Below are positions 10,988-22,919 of a stretch of 64,000 bases of DNA, in pieces. Made by a program: the position numbers and the translations under genes. The notes beneath the pieces are model-generated. The model was given only the letters and a program-made list of their open reading frames with translations, ran no database searches and was not told the origin of the DNA. Position 1 is the stretch's first letter. Every line of letters begins with the position of its first letter. Where the stretch lies: positions 18,160,965 to 18,224,964 of the forward strand of contig OY720642.1 of NCBI GenBank assembly GCA_963169105.1, given 5' to 3'. This DNA is from Ceriagrion tenellum (Eukaryota > Arthropoda > Insecta > Odonata > Coenagrionidae).

Positions 10988-12182
10988 CAGCATGAGCTGC
11001 GAAAATCTACAAAATAAGTTAATCCCAATCCGTTCGGGAAAAAGGAATCACGCGGCCGAAAAATCCACAACGGTAGCTCCAGTTTAAATCATAAGATCCC
11101 GAAAAAACAAAGTTTACATATCATTTCATTCTAAGTCAAACAGGATATTTCAGCTGTGCAAACCTCGTAGACGGACTGAACTTGGCACGAACTAGGAAAC
11201 TTTAAACGTCTTAAAATATGACTTTGATCTCACCCTCAGTCCAAAGGTACGGGTCTCGTTTCGAGGGCAATGGATGGGCGACCACACAAAAAATCGAAGA
11301 AAGAGCAAGTCGCAATAAGGGGCGGACTGCGGAAATAGAAAAAAAACAACGAGATGCCGAAATGGAAGGCGTGGGTGGTGGATGAAGAGAGGGTGGGTGT
11401 TTCACACGTGGGGCTCCGAAGGGAACGGAACGCGTTTCGCGAGGCAAGGGGAGGGAGGCGCAGGGAGGGGAGACAAGCAAGAAGAGGCAAGAGGCGAGCA
11501 CGACGACGAGAGGGGAGAAGTGTGGTGGGGTAGCATTGGGGAGGGCAGGAAAAAATGAAACAAATAACAGGAGATGCCCGTGTAATACATCCGTGGGATG
11601 AGGGATGGCCTTGCGGGAGATTTTTCGGCGAAGGCGCGGGGACGGAGAGAGAAAGAGAGATGGCAGTGGGTGCAGAGGAAAAAGAGCGGGGGTCCCAACC
11701 ACGCCCCCCCAACCGCCCCCACGAGGAAGCACGCGTGCGAAAGAGACAGATAGAGAGAGAGGCAATCCAACAACGCGAGGGAAAACCTTTAGTTGTCTCT
11801 GGAGGCATAAATTGCACCCAAACGGTAGGGAAGGAAGACAGTCGGTCCTTCTCAGCAGAAGAGGGAAAACTGAATTTCCATATGCATGAATCCAGAAAGA
11901 GATGGGGAGTAGTAACTGAGCATTTTGGGAGGACGAGAAAGGCCAACTCCAGCGCTACACTATAAGCTCTCTGACATCCACCTTCCCTCGCTTAAGCCCG
12001 ACGAAATTCGCCCATGCGCACAGTCCTTTGATCCTGGTTCCCGCTGAACATATGAACTTCAGAAAGTAACTCAAAACGAAAATTCCAGAGAGGAAAGAAA
12101 CATCCCCCCTTGGCCGGGACTCGATATTGCGCCGAGAGCTTTCACCCACAAACCAACAAAACAAATAAGTAGAAGGACGCCC
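10988..12182. other. Unassigned sequence with a large polypurine island
   Basis: 11300-11780 is GA-rich on plus and opens long frames on both strands (up to 236 codons on minus, 11236-11946). The translations are low-complexity serine/proline/leucine or arginine/glutamate runs without domains. 11780-12182 has no recognised feature. Confidence 0.5.
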
Positions 12183-12690
12183 CTGTAATCTACATCTATC
12201 AATACACGTCATACCCTGCAAGTCACCCAAAGGGTGTGTGGCAGGGGGTGCTTCCACACCAGGCATGCATCAATAATACGGCAGAACACCGAAACTACAT
12301 TGGAACCAGCGTGCCACACATGCAACGCGCCCATTAAAATCTACTAACCAAGAAACATTCTATCGTCAATCGTTCCAAGATGCAAGGGGTACAAGGACTA
12401 CTACTACAGATTCAAAATCTCATGCATAAATAAGAACATCAATATTTACATCATGCATAAATAAGAACGTAAAATATTAAAAGAAAGAGATCTACAATCT
12501 AGCTAATGTCACTATTTACACTATTCATGACGACGATCACAGCTGTTATGGTCCCGAATGGTACGCTGAAAAAATGACATTTTATGCCTATCGGTTCTAC
12601 AATCTAGCTCTCTAATTTTATTGGCGCAATCTAATCTGCCGTAGTACAAGGGGGTTAATAGTAGGTATGTTTTTCACGTCGTCACAGGGT
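12183..12690 (-). pseudogene. LINE 3' end, minus strand, same type as 114-486
   Basis: Read on minus from about 12690, the peptide includes YYGRLDCANKIRELDCRTDR followed by KMSFFQRTIRDHNS, matching the RT C-terminal tail in which KIREI, TDR and SFFxRTIRxWN motifs occur in order (family knowledge). The frame ends around 12527. The 3' UTR then carries the 17-base direct repeat catgcataaataagaac at 12421-12437 and 12452-12468 (plus coordinates). It ends in the same ccccctgccacac block and a tgtagatt tail at 12185-12265. 5'-truncated. Confidence 0.65.
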
Positions 12691-12822
12691 AATTAAACTG
12701 GCTAAATCACCTGTAGGTGGTATCGAGTTTGACTACCGGCCAATGGGGATTTTTTTGTTGTACATCCCATTCCTTTTCATCCATATCCAGGGGCATTGTG
12801 TTTGAACCGTTAGAAATAATTC

Positions 12823-13084
12823 CGATCACGTAACTAAGGATTCACGCAGTGTAGCAACAAACAGTTAGAGGTCATTGTGAGATTTGCCCACTCGGATAGA
12901 TAACTTTAAGTGTCTGATTTGTTCCTCATTACGTCTCAAACCACGACGTCCGGTTCCATCAGCATTATTTTCGTGAGAAAAACTCGATTGGGAAGGCTGC
13001 TTAAGATTTTTACGAGTAGTTTTAACATCTGAATATCTCGAACCCTCCGCAATAGTAAATCACGAATCCTTAGTTACGTCATCG
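12823..13084. repeat. Inverted repeat with 24-base arms
   Basis: 12823-12846 and 13061-13084 are inverted copies (21 of 24 match) centred on cgtaactaaggatt. A related direct-orientation copy of the surrounding block (about 12790-12845) occurs at 28395-28435. The interior of about 210 bp has no coding capacity. It could be a small foldback element or two inverted fragments of one repeat. Confidence 0.5.
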
Positions 13085-14487
13085 GGACCACTACATCAGG
13101 ACCGCATCAGGAACGATACAATTCCCGAGGCAAGTGATTTTTCACATATTCGCTGGAACACATGAGTAAGCTAACGTTCACAACGCGCGTTAAGAACGTA
13201 ACATAATGAAGATTATGGCCCTAATTCATCAATCCATAATAATATTGATCAGTTGGTCATTTACGACGATGGATGATTTCATAAGCTAACCAACAGGAAG
13301 TTTCTTGCAGAGAACACATACACTTACAGCGACGAGAATCTATAATGCAGAACATACAGAATTTATCGGTTATGAGGAGCTCCTCGTAAAAATGTTCTTC
13401 GAGCAACCAAATTTAACCAAACCAAACAACAAAAGCGGACGGCGAATAAAAAAATTTCAAAACAAAATCTAGTGAATGCCATGGACTCGGAACCCTCCTT
13501 GAGCAAAGAGCATCACCGCAGAGCACATAGGTACTATTGGCCACCCTAACGAAAGAAAGAAATACTCGAGATTGAGTTACGTTGTGTCCTTCAGTCATGT
13601 TCTCGAGTTCAATGCAAAACGGCTTTCATCCAAGGCACGCATTCTGGACTACATTATCCCGGCTCGGATCAAGCCTGTTCCACCCTCCGTCCTCCTCCCC
13701 ACCCCCAATTCTCCATCTCACACCCCCTTTCCACACCGACACCCTCAATCCCCTTTTTCAGTCCCCTGTCGTCCACCCTCGGGGAACACCTCGGAGGCTT
13801 TTACTCAAAAACCGGCTCCCGTCCGTAGGGATGCAGGTGGGCGGAGTGGGCGTCAACCGACACCGCCCGAAATCTCAATGCCACTCCAGTTCTCATGGCT
13901 TCGGCCCGTGTGAAAGGCAAGCGACGAAGGCGGTGGCTGCGGCGGCGACGGGCCCCGAGACGGCGTGACGGCGGATATGCTTCACGCCCAGACTCCTCCG
14001 GGGAGACGACGGAGAAAAGTTGACAAAGCGAAGGACTGCGGACGCCCCATGAATGCATCACATCTCTAAAAATCCTAGAGACTCCACACAGGGAGCATAT
14101 ACCGCCGACGTTAGATCGCAAAACGCAGGAGACATATCGCGATTCATCAACGCCATTTCTGTAATTGCAGGTAAACATAACATAAAACATTATTTTCAAA
14201 GTTTAAAATCAGCTGCAAAATTGACCATTTTATTAAACCAAGCCCGCTTAAGGGGTAATATTCCGTAAAACCCGACTTTAACGATGAACTGTTCCGAAGA
14301 AGAGGAGGAGAGAGTCAAAAATAGTTCATCTAAAGAGGGTATCCAAGGCTCAAATAATTAGTATTGCGTAACAATACTATCGTCTTGATATAGAGGACAC
14401 CTTAGACCACTCCCAATTTTATTTATATAAAAAATCATGGTTTCTTATCAATTTTAAATATTCTATACGTAAAATAAAGCCCATTAA
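13085..14487. other. Unassigned sequence with a C-rich then CpG-rich block
   Basis: 13675-13790 is pyrimidine-rich. 13790-14010 is GC- and CpG-rich (ggcggtggctgcggcggcga). Overlapping frames on both strands (13572-14199) lack recognisable domains. The CpG-rich block could be regulatory, but no promoter element is identifiable. Confidence 0.4.
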
Positions 14488-14961
14488 TTAAAGAAAAGTC
14501 TCCTAGTAAATAACAGCATTAGTATTGAGACAAGGAAGAAATTCCTGAAAAGCTTTGTATGGAGTGTGCTAACATATGGATGCGAGACATGGACACTAAG
14601 GAAGAGTGAAATGACCAAACTTGAAACTGCAGAAATGTGGTTTTGGAAGAGGATTACAAGAACTAGTTGGACCGACAGAAAAACTAATGAGCAAGCACTA
14701 AATGAAGTCCATAAAGAAAGAGAACTATTGGAAACGATTAAAACAAGAAAAGCAAAGCTCATCCGACACTTACTCAGGCACGAAAACTTCATACAAAATA
14801 TTATGGAAGGAAAAATTCTAGGCAAAAGACAGAGAGGACGACCGAGAACTTTGTACCTAAAAGTATTGACGATGGAAATGGGATGAACCTCGTACAATGA
14901 AATTAAGAGGAAGGCTGAAGAAAGAGATAATTGGAAGTCGTGGCTGCAACAACAAGGATAA
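14488..14961 (+). pseudogene. RTE-like LINE: C-terminal part of endonuclease/reverse transcriptase
   Basis: An open frame from 14488 gives ISIETRKKFLKSFVWSVLTY, GCETWTL, SWTDRKTNEQAL, ETIKTRKAKLIRHLLRH and EGKILGKRQRGRPR in order. This is the well-known C-terminal signature of RTE/craniofacial-development-protein-2-like LINE polyproteins (family knowledge). A TGA at 14884-14886 interrupts the frame, but the same frame continues with SYNEIKRKAEERDNWKSWLQ to a TAA at 14959-14961, the expected natural end. Most of the protein (endonuclease and RT core) is missing upstream, so the copy is dead and 5'-truncated. It is the best-preserved coding remnant in the window. Confidence 0.85.
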
Positions 14962-15182
14962 CCTTTAGAAGAGAAGATACGTAAAATAAAACTTCACATC
15001 CATCTACGATGAAATTTTCCAGATACGACACAGGTCGAACTACTGCGGGTCCGACTTTTCATTCTAAATGATCGATAAACTTGTGGGTAATAAGTTAATT
15101 CCCAGGGACCTCACATCGGTTTTTGGAAAATAGAAATTGCAGTTCTCTCTCCATTGTTTTCGGGTTAGCTGCGTCAAGTTTT

Positions 15183-15237
15183 ATTCAGATGACGTTTCGT
15201 GGCCTATGCTGGCCACATCTTCAGATCAGGTCTGAAT
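15183..15237 (-). ncRNA. Hammerhead-ribozyme-like motif 3 (best preserved)
   Basis: On minus: CTGAAGA (complement of 15218-15224), one extra T, a perfect 6-bp stem II GTGGCC/GGCCAC with loop agcata, GAAAC (complement of 15194-15198), then GTC with predicted cleavage between 15191 and 15190. Stem I has an inner 3-bp pairing (gat with atc), a bulge, then attca with tgaat. Stem III would be only AC/GU with no loop, so a dimeric form is likely, as discussed for such minimal hammerheads. All core residues are present. A Penelope-like origin is inferred from this architecture; no protein remnant lies beside it. Confidence 0.6.
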
Positions 15238-16856
15238 GCCGACAGATGGAAATGGCCCTGTATATATTCATATATACCTTCCTATATTCCTATATATATT
15301 CACCCGCACTGATAGGTGATGCTCTCGCGTCCACCGCCGCGAAGGGAAACAGAAGGCATAAACTATCTCGTCGAGTGGAGAGACCGTAAGGAAATAACGC
15401 AGTGATCCGCAAAAAAAATAAACACAACACAAATCGTCAGAGCCCGCTCGAACAACGGAAGCGTTGGAAAGGCGGAAAAGAAGATGGGAGGAAGTTTGGG
15501 ATCGCTGAGGACGTGAGAGAGACAGAGAGCGGAGGGAAAAAGAGGATTATTCCATCGGCTTACGGCCAAAGATACTCCTTGAGGAGAGAAAAATATATAC
15601 ACATCCATCAAGACGACGACTCGAGAGCGGGAAGTGACACTCCGTCTTCCGACCCTTCTAAGGCCGATTCTCCCAGGGGAGGCTAGGAAAGGGTCGAAGT
15701 GGCGACGAGGATTTACAGCCGCCGGACCCTGTTTGAATCGTCCCAAACACTCCGAATGCCCCTTCCCTTACCATCCGATTGGAGTATCAATAAGGTCCCA
15801 CCCTAGTCAGAGTCACGGAGGAAACTTAAGGTTTTCGCGTGGTTGAGCGGCCCATCGATCACGGTAGAAAAGGGATGTAATTAGATTGCCCCCTCAGGAA
15901 TTAAAAGAGCAGTATTCGAGGATGAACAACTACACGGATAAAAAATACAGTTATCACACGAAATTCTCTTGACAATGCAGAAAACGCAAGACAGGATCGC
16001 TTGATCTCAGATGGGAAGATTGACCTAGAAATGGGAACGCTGATCCAGACGCAATGCGAACATCATTGGGCGAGAACGAATTTGCGTGGACAAACACTGG
16101 CAAAAAGCCAAAGCATTAGCATTACGGCCTTGTCTGCTGTTTTTCATAGGGATGGATATTTCCATTCCTTAAGAGCGAACGAACTCCATAGCACGAGACA
16201 ACAAGCTTATTCTCCGCATCGATAAAATTAACAAAATGAACTAAAAAAATATAGCGTTATTGTACTTACTTCAAAATCCTTCTTCGCCCTACCTCTCACA
16301 CCCTTACGTACGGAGATTAACAGCAACAAAATGCATACATTGTCCACGTAAACTCTACAAAGTTTAAAATCCGAAATAATTACCGTTTTAAAACACTAAA
16401 GACACGTTAACAATTTCATAAATACCTAAGTTAAAGAAAGACATGGTTACGCCAGAATAAACTCCACCCAGGGATTCTCTTCGCAATGAAAACATAAGGC
16501 TTAATAATATGCCAGTTAAAATAATCCAAAAGGAAAACAAAGACACCCTCGCGGTCATCCTAATCATTTGTGCAAGTCAAATCAAGTGAAAAGTCAATTA
16601 TCAAACGCAGATGGCATCAACCAAAATCATAAAATAAAGAACTATGGAAAAGAAACTTATCTTCGATAAAAAACAAGCGAAAAAATAAAAAAAATGCCGA
16701 ATGCCTTCCGGTCCCTGATCCCTAAAACCGTTGCGGTAGCCGATTCAATATTTGGAAAAGATATCTCCCACCGTTGGATTCTCCCGTCGCCAATCTCGAC
16801 AGAGAAAGAGCATGCAATATGGAAACGCGACCCGCGGAGAGCTGAGCGAGGGATAG

Positions 16857-17009
16857 TGGAAGACTTCGGGCGTAGCGCCTGAAATTGAAAAGCTGCTACA
16901 GTATGCGACGGAACACGGTAAATCCGGGATTAAGGAGATCCAGAAAAATGCGCTTGAGCAGCACTTGTCCCAAATTGTGGAGGAAATCAAATCTTTTCCA
17001 TTCCCGTAA
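16857..17009 (+). other. Coding-like open segment, unknown
   Basis: The frame opens after a TAG at 16854-16856 and reads APEIEKLLQYATEHGKSGIK, then EIQKNALEQHLSQIVEEI, to TAA at 17007-17009. The segment is hydrophilic, helix-like and not low-complexity. There is no initiation codon and I do not recognise a family. It could be a degraded exon or transposase piece, or chance. The opposite strand is also open (16745-17131), which weakens the case. Confidence 0.2.
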
Positions 17010-17239
17010 AAATATCTCCGATGACGACTAAATACCAATGGAATTTTACTCCGAAACAATGTCGCAATTCTACCCCCATCGGTTTCCGCTTCTGGTTCGT
17101 AGAAATCCCGGCTTATTTCGGTGGAACGCAAGTAAAATATAATTCATGCACCATTTTCAAAATATCGATTGCGATAAGTTACAACACAGCATAAAGATGC
17201 TCTTAAATGAAATGAAGTGTGGTTATCCGACGAACTTGA

Positions 17240-17300
17240 AAAAATATTCAAATATGCACTTAATGACCAACAATCACAGCTCCTGCCACCTTTTAGACGA
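17240..17300 (+). repeat. Dispersed repeat block D, copy 1
   Basis: aaatattcaaatatgcactt followed by aatgaccaacaatcacagctc matches 31839-31900 with several substitutions. A weaker relative is at 44683-44720. Origin unknown. Confidence 0.4.
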
Positions 17301-20265
17301 CACAGCAAACGCGACACACCATGTCATTTAGTTATCAAAGAGAGTACTTACTAATAGTAGAAAAATAGGAACCGGCCAAGAATATGTTTCCAAACTTACC
17401 TGAAAAAATAAAAAATATGATATTAGGCATAGGTATTCAATAACTCGACAAAATTCAATGAGAAGGATTTCTACATAGCTCCATCAAAAAAGCATACAGT
17501 ATCTAGTGAAATACATGGCATGAATCAGATAAAAAATGCATAACAATTAGCGAATGAGCCTGAAATTCCAAGCATTAGTGTTTAAAGTACATGTTCAAGC
17601 AATAATCATCGCCAAATTTCGAAGATACCATCATTAGCCACCATATGCACCTTAGAGGAGTCACCCGGTGTGTGTAACTGCGGAAATCCTGAGGAAAAAA
17701 TCATTCGCCTTGACCTAGACTCAAACCTGGATCCCTCCATATCACTGCAAGTGCTTAGGTCAGTTAGGCTAATGAGGCCTCCTTCTCCACGACGTGGAAT
17801 AGCGTTCGGCTCAAAAAAAATATTTTTCTTTCGTGGAATTTGGCAATCATAATAATCGCCCCTAGATGGACAGTCAGGAATTCGACCAGAAGCCATGAAA
17901 TAGAAGCTGTAACAGGAAAACTATGAAAAGCCGAAGATGAATGTAAAGATTCCAAATATAAATGCGACGAGACGTGTACGCCACTCACCCTAGAACCTTT
18001 TCGATGATATTAGCACGGTTAATCACTGCCGCAAAAAGTGAGCAATTAAAAAAATGCTTCACACAAGGGCCAAACAATCTCCAAAAATTTAACGACAAAG
18101 ACCAGGTCAAAATAAATAACTTACAAGCCCCGGCCACAAAAAAAAGCCATGATTCGAAAATAAATGGGTCGTGAAATGAAAGCACGGGCAATCAAAAGTA
18201 AACGACTTTTTGGGCGTTAGAAAAAAAACGCTAAGCTGTAGAAGGAGAAAAAAAACAATTTGCAGTCACGCAACCGGAGTGAAAATGAAAAGACACAATC
18301 AGGAGGGAAAAAGTAAGCAAGGGTGAGACAGGCAAGGACAGGAGAGGAGGACGGCTCGATATTCAAATGAAGCCCGGACAAAGTCGAGTCCTGTTTACTA
18401 ATATGAGTCTCTTTTTTTGTTTATTCCGGTCCATCCTCTTCCATCATAGGGAAGATGGAAAACTTTTTTCCGGGGAGGCATCTTTCCCCGTTATCCTCCC
18501 CTTTTCCTCACCGCGCAAGACCACCCTTCCCGCCGCTGGCTGGGGTCCCAAGCGCACATATGCTAATGCACGCCGACGCACTCAACATCCCGTATCATCC
18601 CTCACCGCCAGGACGCTTCCCTCTCCGATATCCACAACTTTCCCTCTCTCTCGCCATGTCTTCTTTCTCGCTTCTCCCATCCCCCTCACACCATTTGCAT
18701 CCTCCCTCCTCCCGACACAAGTCTCCGAGCAGCTTCTAACCCTTGTCGACCTAACTCCCACACGATCCACAATCCTCTTCCTTCAATTTCAATTTTTTTC
18801 GCTTCCAACTTCGCATCGTTTTAAAACTTGCAATTTTCATGCGGTCGTGTAGCGCGACTCCCCCGCTCAAGTTATGCAAATTGTAATGGGAGCGAATACA
18901 AAACTCCTATTCACCAATTTATTTTTTTATACGTGCGCCCTCGCTATTTGGCATTCTTTTTAATGGAGTGGAATATTCAATGAGCGAGAGTACGGATTTT
19001 CCCCTTGCGACGTTTGTGTATTTTTGAGTAAATTTACGAATCTTGTCACTGCACTAGCATAATCTCCAAACAAAAACACTGCGCCGAACATATCGGTGTC
19101 GACTCATATAATTACACCATAACACAATAACTGTACCTCCATCTCTGAACGCCTCCATTATTAATTCCCTAATTCCACTATTCAACCATTTTTCTACTAG
19201 TCACCATTTCTCGCAAAGGATGGTCTTCTCCACCTATTCAGCATTTTATCTTTCTTAAAACGTACGATTCGGGAAGAAAAATGCACAAACACATAATACT
19301 GTACAGAGTAATTGAAGTCATAAGTTATTAAAATACCCTTCCCACAAGCACAAATGTTTTCATGAAGTTTTTGAGTTCACGCTTTCCTTCTAACCATTTT
19401 CGTTTCATTCACAGTTTTTAAACCCCCAATTTTCTGTGGGCTACGTATTAAAAAAGACAAGTCTAACTATGTTGCATAATAAACTTTTGAAGACTCATCC
19501 ACACACTAAAATTTAATTAAATTTACTTAAAATTTAACAACACCTTTCCCGTTGCCTCCTAAGGTCGGTGAGCGATGTCGAAATAATGATATAAGGACGG
19601 ATTCGAAGTAATTTTTTCCGCAAAAAAGAAATTTACTCCGTTATGACGGCTCCTCAATCGTCAACAGCAAATCCTCCACTGCCTCCCACCTTGAGCATTT
19701 CCGGAATTTCAGCATTCACGACCACCTTTTATGTCCGGCGCGAAATATCAATAACGCTCATCCTAAGACCCAGCTCCAGATGAATGACCATCCGAACCAT
19801 TTCTAGTCTCCTTAAAACCTTGCCTTCCAAGCATGGAGCAAGTTCGCACAACGTAAACTATCACGGTGGGATTTTATTATTGGCGTATATTGGCGCTAAC
19901 CAGACGCAGTCTTTTTGTTGACTTGATGTTCAGTGTTTATGAGACGTGTATATTAAGTACATATGATTTTCAATTAGTGAAGGTGAATTTTATTCATGGG
20001 ATAACACATTGAAATCGGTTTTAGTAGCAGGTTAATATTAAATCTAACATTATTACACTATGAGATAACGTGAGGAAGATAAAAATGAGTATCATAAATG
20101 TATCACAATCATGGAATAACACCCAAATATTAAGGTTCTCCATGAAAAATCCTTCGGCTTCACCATGAACCAAACCCGGATCTACCATTTTTCCAGCCAG
20201 CTGTTAATCCGATTACACCACCAAAACATCTAATTTCGAGGCCAGCATAATGCATGATGGTTAAC

Positions 20266-20620
20266 GCCAACGTTTCCCAACCAGTAGTTCTTGCTCCTCT
20301 TGAAGGTGTGAGAAAGCATTTCACGGGGGGCTGGGGACAGATTTCAACGTTTCAATTTTAGTTTAGATTACGAGCAATTATTTTTCAAGATCTAGGCAAT
20401 TTTAAATTTTCTGTAACTTTTTCCTTTTCCATAAGTTTCATTTTAGTAGATAAAACGTTAAAAGTTGATTAGGTACACAAATTTGCTTAGGTTCGCCTTC
20501 ACTTTCATTCTTAAATAAATTATTACTTAAATGGGTACAATGTTTTGCTTTAAAGTGGCAGGAGAGCAGATTAATATTCGTTTGGTTGTGGGGAAAAAAA
20601 TTTGGCAAGCAATCGTTCAT
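20266..20620. mobile_element. Possible hAT fragment
   Basis: The sequence gtttcccaaccagtagttct at 20271-20290, followed by a gctcctcttgaaggtgtgag stretch, resembles the terminal region of hAT/Charlie-type transposons (family knowledge). A minus frame downstream (20438-20620) contains SCHFKAKH, faintly reminiscent of the end of a BED zinc finger. No second terminus found. Tentative. Confidence 0.25.
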
Positions 20621-22919
20621 ACGAACTAAATGATCTCATCCTCCGTGAGGACCCCATAGCAAAGGAGAGCAATGCATTATTCCAAAGTAATTAAATGTTC
20701 CAACGCAATGCGCCCTGAAGTGAAATTGGGATTTTTCACATCGAAAGAACTGAATGAGTTTTCCGTAATCGAAGGCGTAACAAGAACTACGAGAGAGGTT
20801 TGAAGACGAAAAATCAGCGTGGGTAGGATAGTCTCATGAGACGAAAGCTCCAACACGCGGACGAATGGGTGGCAAAGGTGTTCAGTTCCGAGAGAAGACC
20901 GCTAATGGAGAAAATAGGATATGCAGTGAAAGGGTATGGAAATTTGGAGATAAAGGTAGAGAGGTTCGTCTTCACATTAAGAGGATCGTCGAAGGGCAGA
21001 TGCGACAGGGAGCCGTGGACGAGAACAACCTTTTCACGTTGTCAAAGTAAGATCTGGCCCTGACGAATCGTGGGACGAGAGAAAGGGAGAAAGAGAAACA
21101 AAGCAGGAGGGGAAGACGACCAAGAAAAGGATTAACGCGCACTGCGGACCCATAAAATATTTACCGAAGTTTCTCGCTTTCCAGATTTTCGGCCTCGACA
21201 CGACTGAGAGCTAATTCACTGCGAGATTTTAATGGAGACTATTAACGAACACACGCTCTGCCCTACGATGCGGCACGAGAACATCCGGGCGGTGGCAAAT
21301 TGCATTAGCTCACGAAGCAAAATCGAAAGCGACGCCAATTTTTTTTTGAGAAACATTAACGCTTAAAAGGGTATTATTAATAAATTAAAATCGATGATGA
21401 CACGAAACCACGACAGGAATAAATTTTTAAAAGGTTTCGATAAAGCATGTTCACTATTTGCTATGCAAATCTTGTCCCAAAAAGCTAAAGAAATAAAAGT
21501 GCGCCTGCAGTAGACAAAATTAGTAGGGAAAAATGCTTTCACACTAATAGCTCAGAGGATGGAGGAAGTCTTCAACAACTATAAGAATAGGTATACAAAA
21601 CTTAAAAAATTGTCAAGATAAAATAGCACAAGAAAAGAGTCCAGAATGCCCGAATGAATTTTCATTTCACATCATAGTTTCACGCGAGTAAAATTACTTT
21701 TCTCTTTCTAAATATTAGCCATAATGATTCAGTGATCAATTACACATCTGCAAAGGTGTTTGCCCCTGAAATATATAAAATATTTTCCTTCATCCTGACT
21801 TAAGTATCAATTATTAAAACACACTAAAAATAGGTTTTTATTTCTGCAAGTAATAAAATTATTAGTCACAAAAGAAGCTATAATCATCTTGGCGGCGTAA
21901 AATAAAACGGAAAATGACGACAATAAAGGTAAGCACTCCTCTATCATTCATATATCTGCTTCTCATAATAAAGTTGTCAATTTTTTTAGGGATGGAAATA
22001 ATATAAATGCGTGCAAAACCACTCTAATGTTCTCTAAAATAGTACATTAAACGTTATCCAAATAACGAATTATGCTCACAAATAAGGTTTTCACTTTTCC
22101 ACAAAAAATTGAACATTTCACCAATTCAGAGTAAAATCAAATCCTTCTCGATATATGTAATAATGATGGGTGGGTACTCATTTTCAATACCATCCAATTC
22201 TGGAGCGGAAAACATTTTTAACAGCAAAAAATAACTATGTTACCGGTGAGATTAGTATTTAGAGTAAAAAGTTACAAAGTAAAATATTAAAACGATAAAA
22301 AATATGTAACACAATAGACGAAGGAAATTTTCCGAGATAAATTATTAGCATGCACCAAGAAATATGTATTCATTAAAATCAATCAGTAGTTAAATCATAG
22401 CATGCACTAATTATATTTAGCAATGATATTTCATTTAATCAAACCTTTCATCCCACAAAAAGCATTTCGAATGATAAAAAAGCCACCAAAGATCAGTAAT
22501 TCTAAGATTTGGTCTAAAATGTTCTCCGGCAACATGAACATCGTAGTTCCAGCCTTTTCCGTTTAATTTCCCCCTCGCACGTAATTACAATTAGATAAAG
22601 CGAAATTACACGGATACGTGAGTTCAAGTTTTCTTCACTTATGGACGAAGAACACTTCTAGACTCAGTAGATTGAACCCAGCGCTTCCCGAAAATTTACA
22701 ACCATGCCAGCTCAAGGAGTACTTATTAGCGCATCGTCTTGTATGGAAAAGAGGTACCTTCTAAAGAAAACTAAACCAAGATCGACATTAACTATTTCTA
22801 ATTCTAAACAGAGCATATGATAAACATATATATATATCACAAACTAATTCCACTCTCCATCAATTGACACACTTCTCCCAAGTAACATTAAGAGCTGGAG
22901 TCCCCTCACTATTACTAAG
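20621..22919. other. No gene recognised
   Basis: Mostly AT-rich. 21060-21130 is GA-rich, and a short TA run lies at 22828-22840. Frames 20836-21063 have no domain. Confidence 0.45.

Larger units (their letters stand above)
15238..20265. other. Long stretch without a recognisable gene
   Basis: Includes TA-rich microsatellite-like sequence (15256-15300), GA-rich 15440-15560, C/T-rich 18420-18760 (source of the 161-codon frame 18367-18852), and an unassigned repeat block at 17240-17300 shared with 31839-31900. A 50-codon coding-like segment at 16857-17009 is listed separately. I see no tRNA, snRNA or exon I can support. Confidence 0.4.

Noticed and set aside
11211..11965. Overlapping frames of 184, 236, 123, 136 and 94 codons on both strands
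   Set aside because: All lie in a GA-rich island. Translations are low-complexity and mutually exclusive, with no domain.
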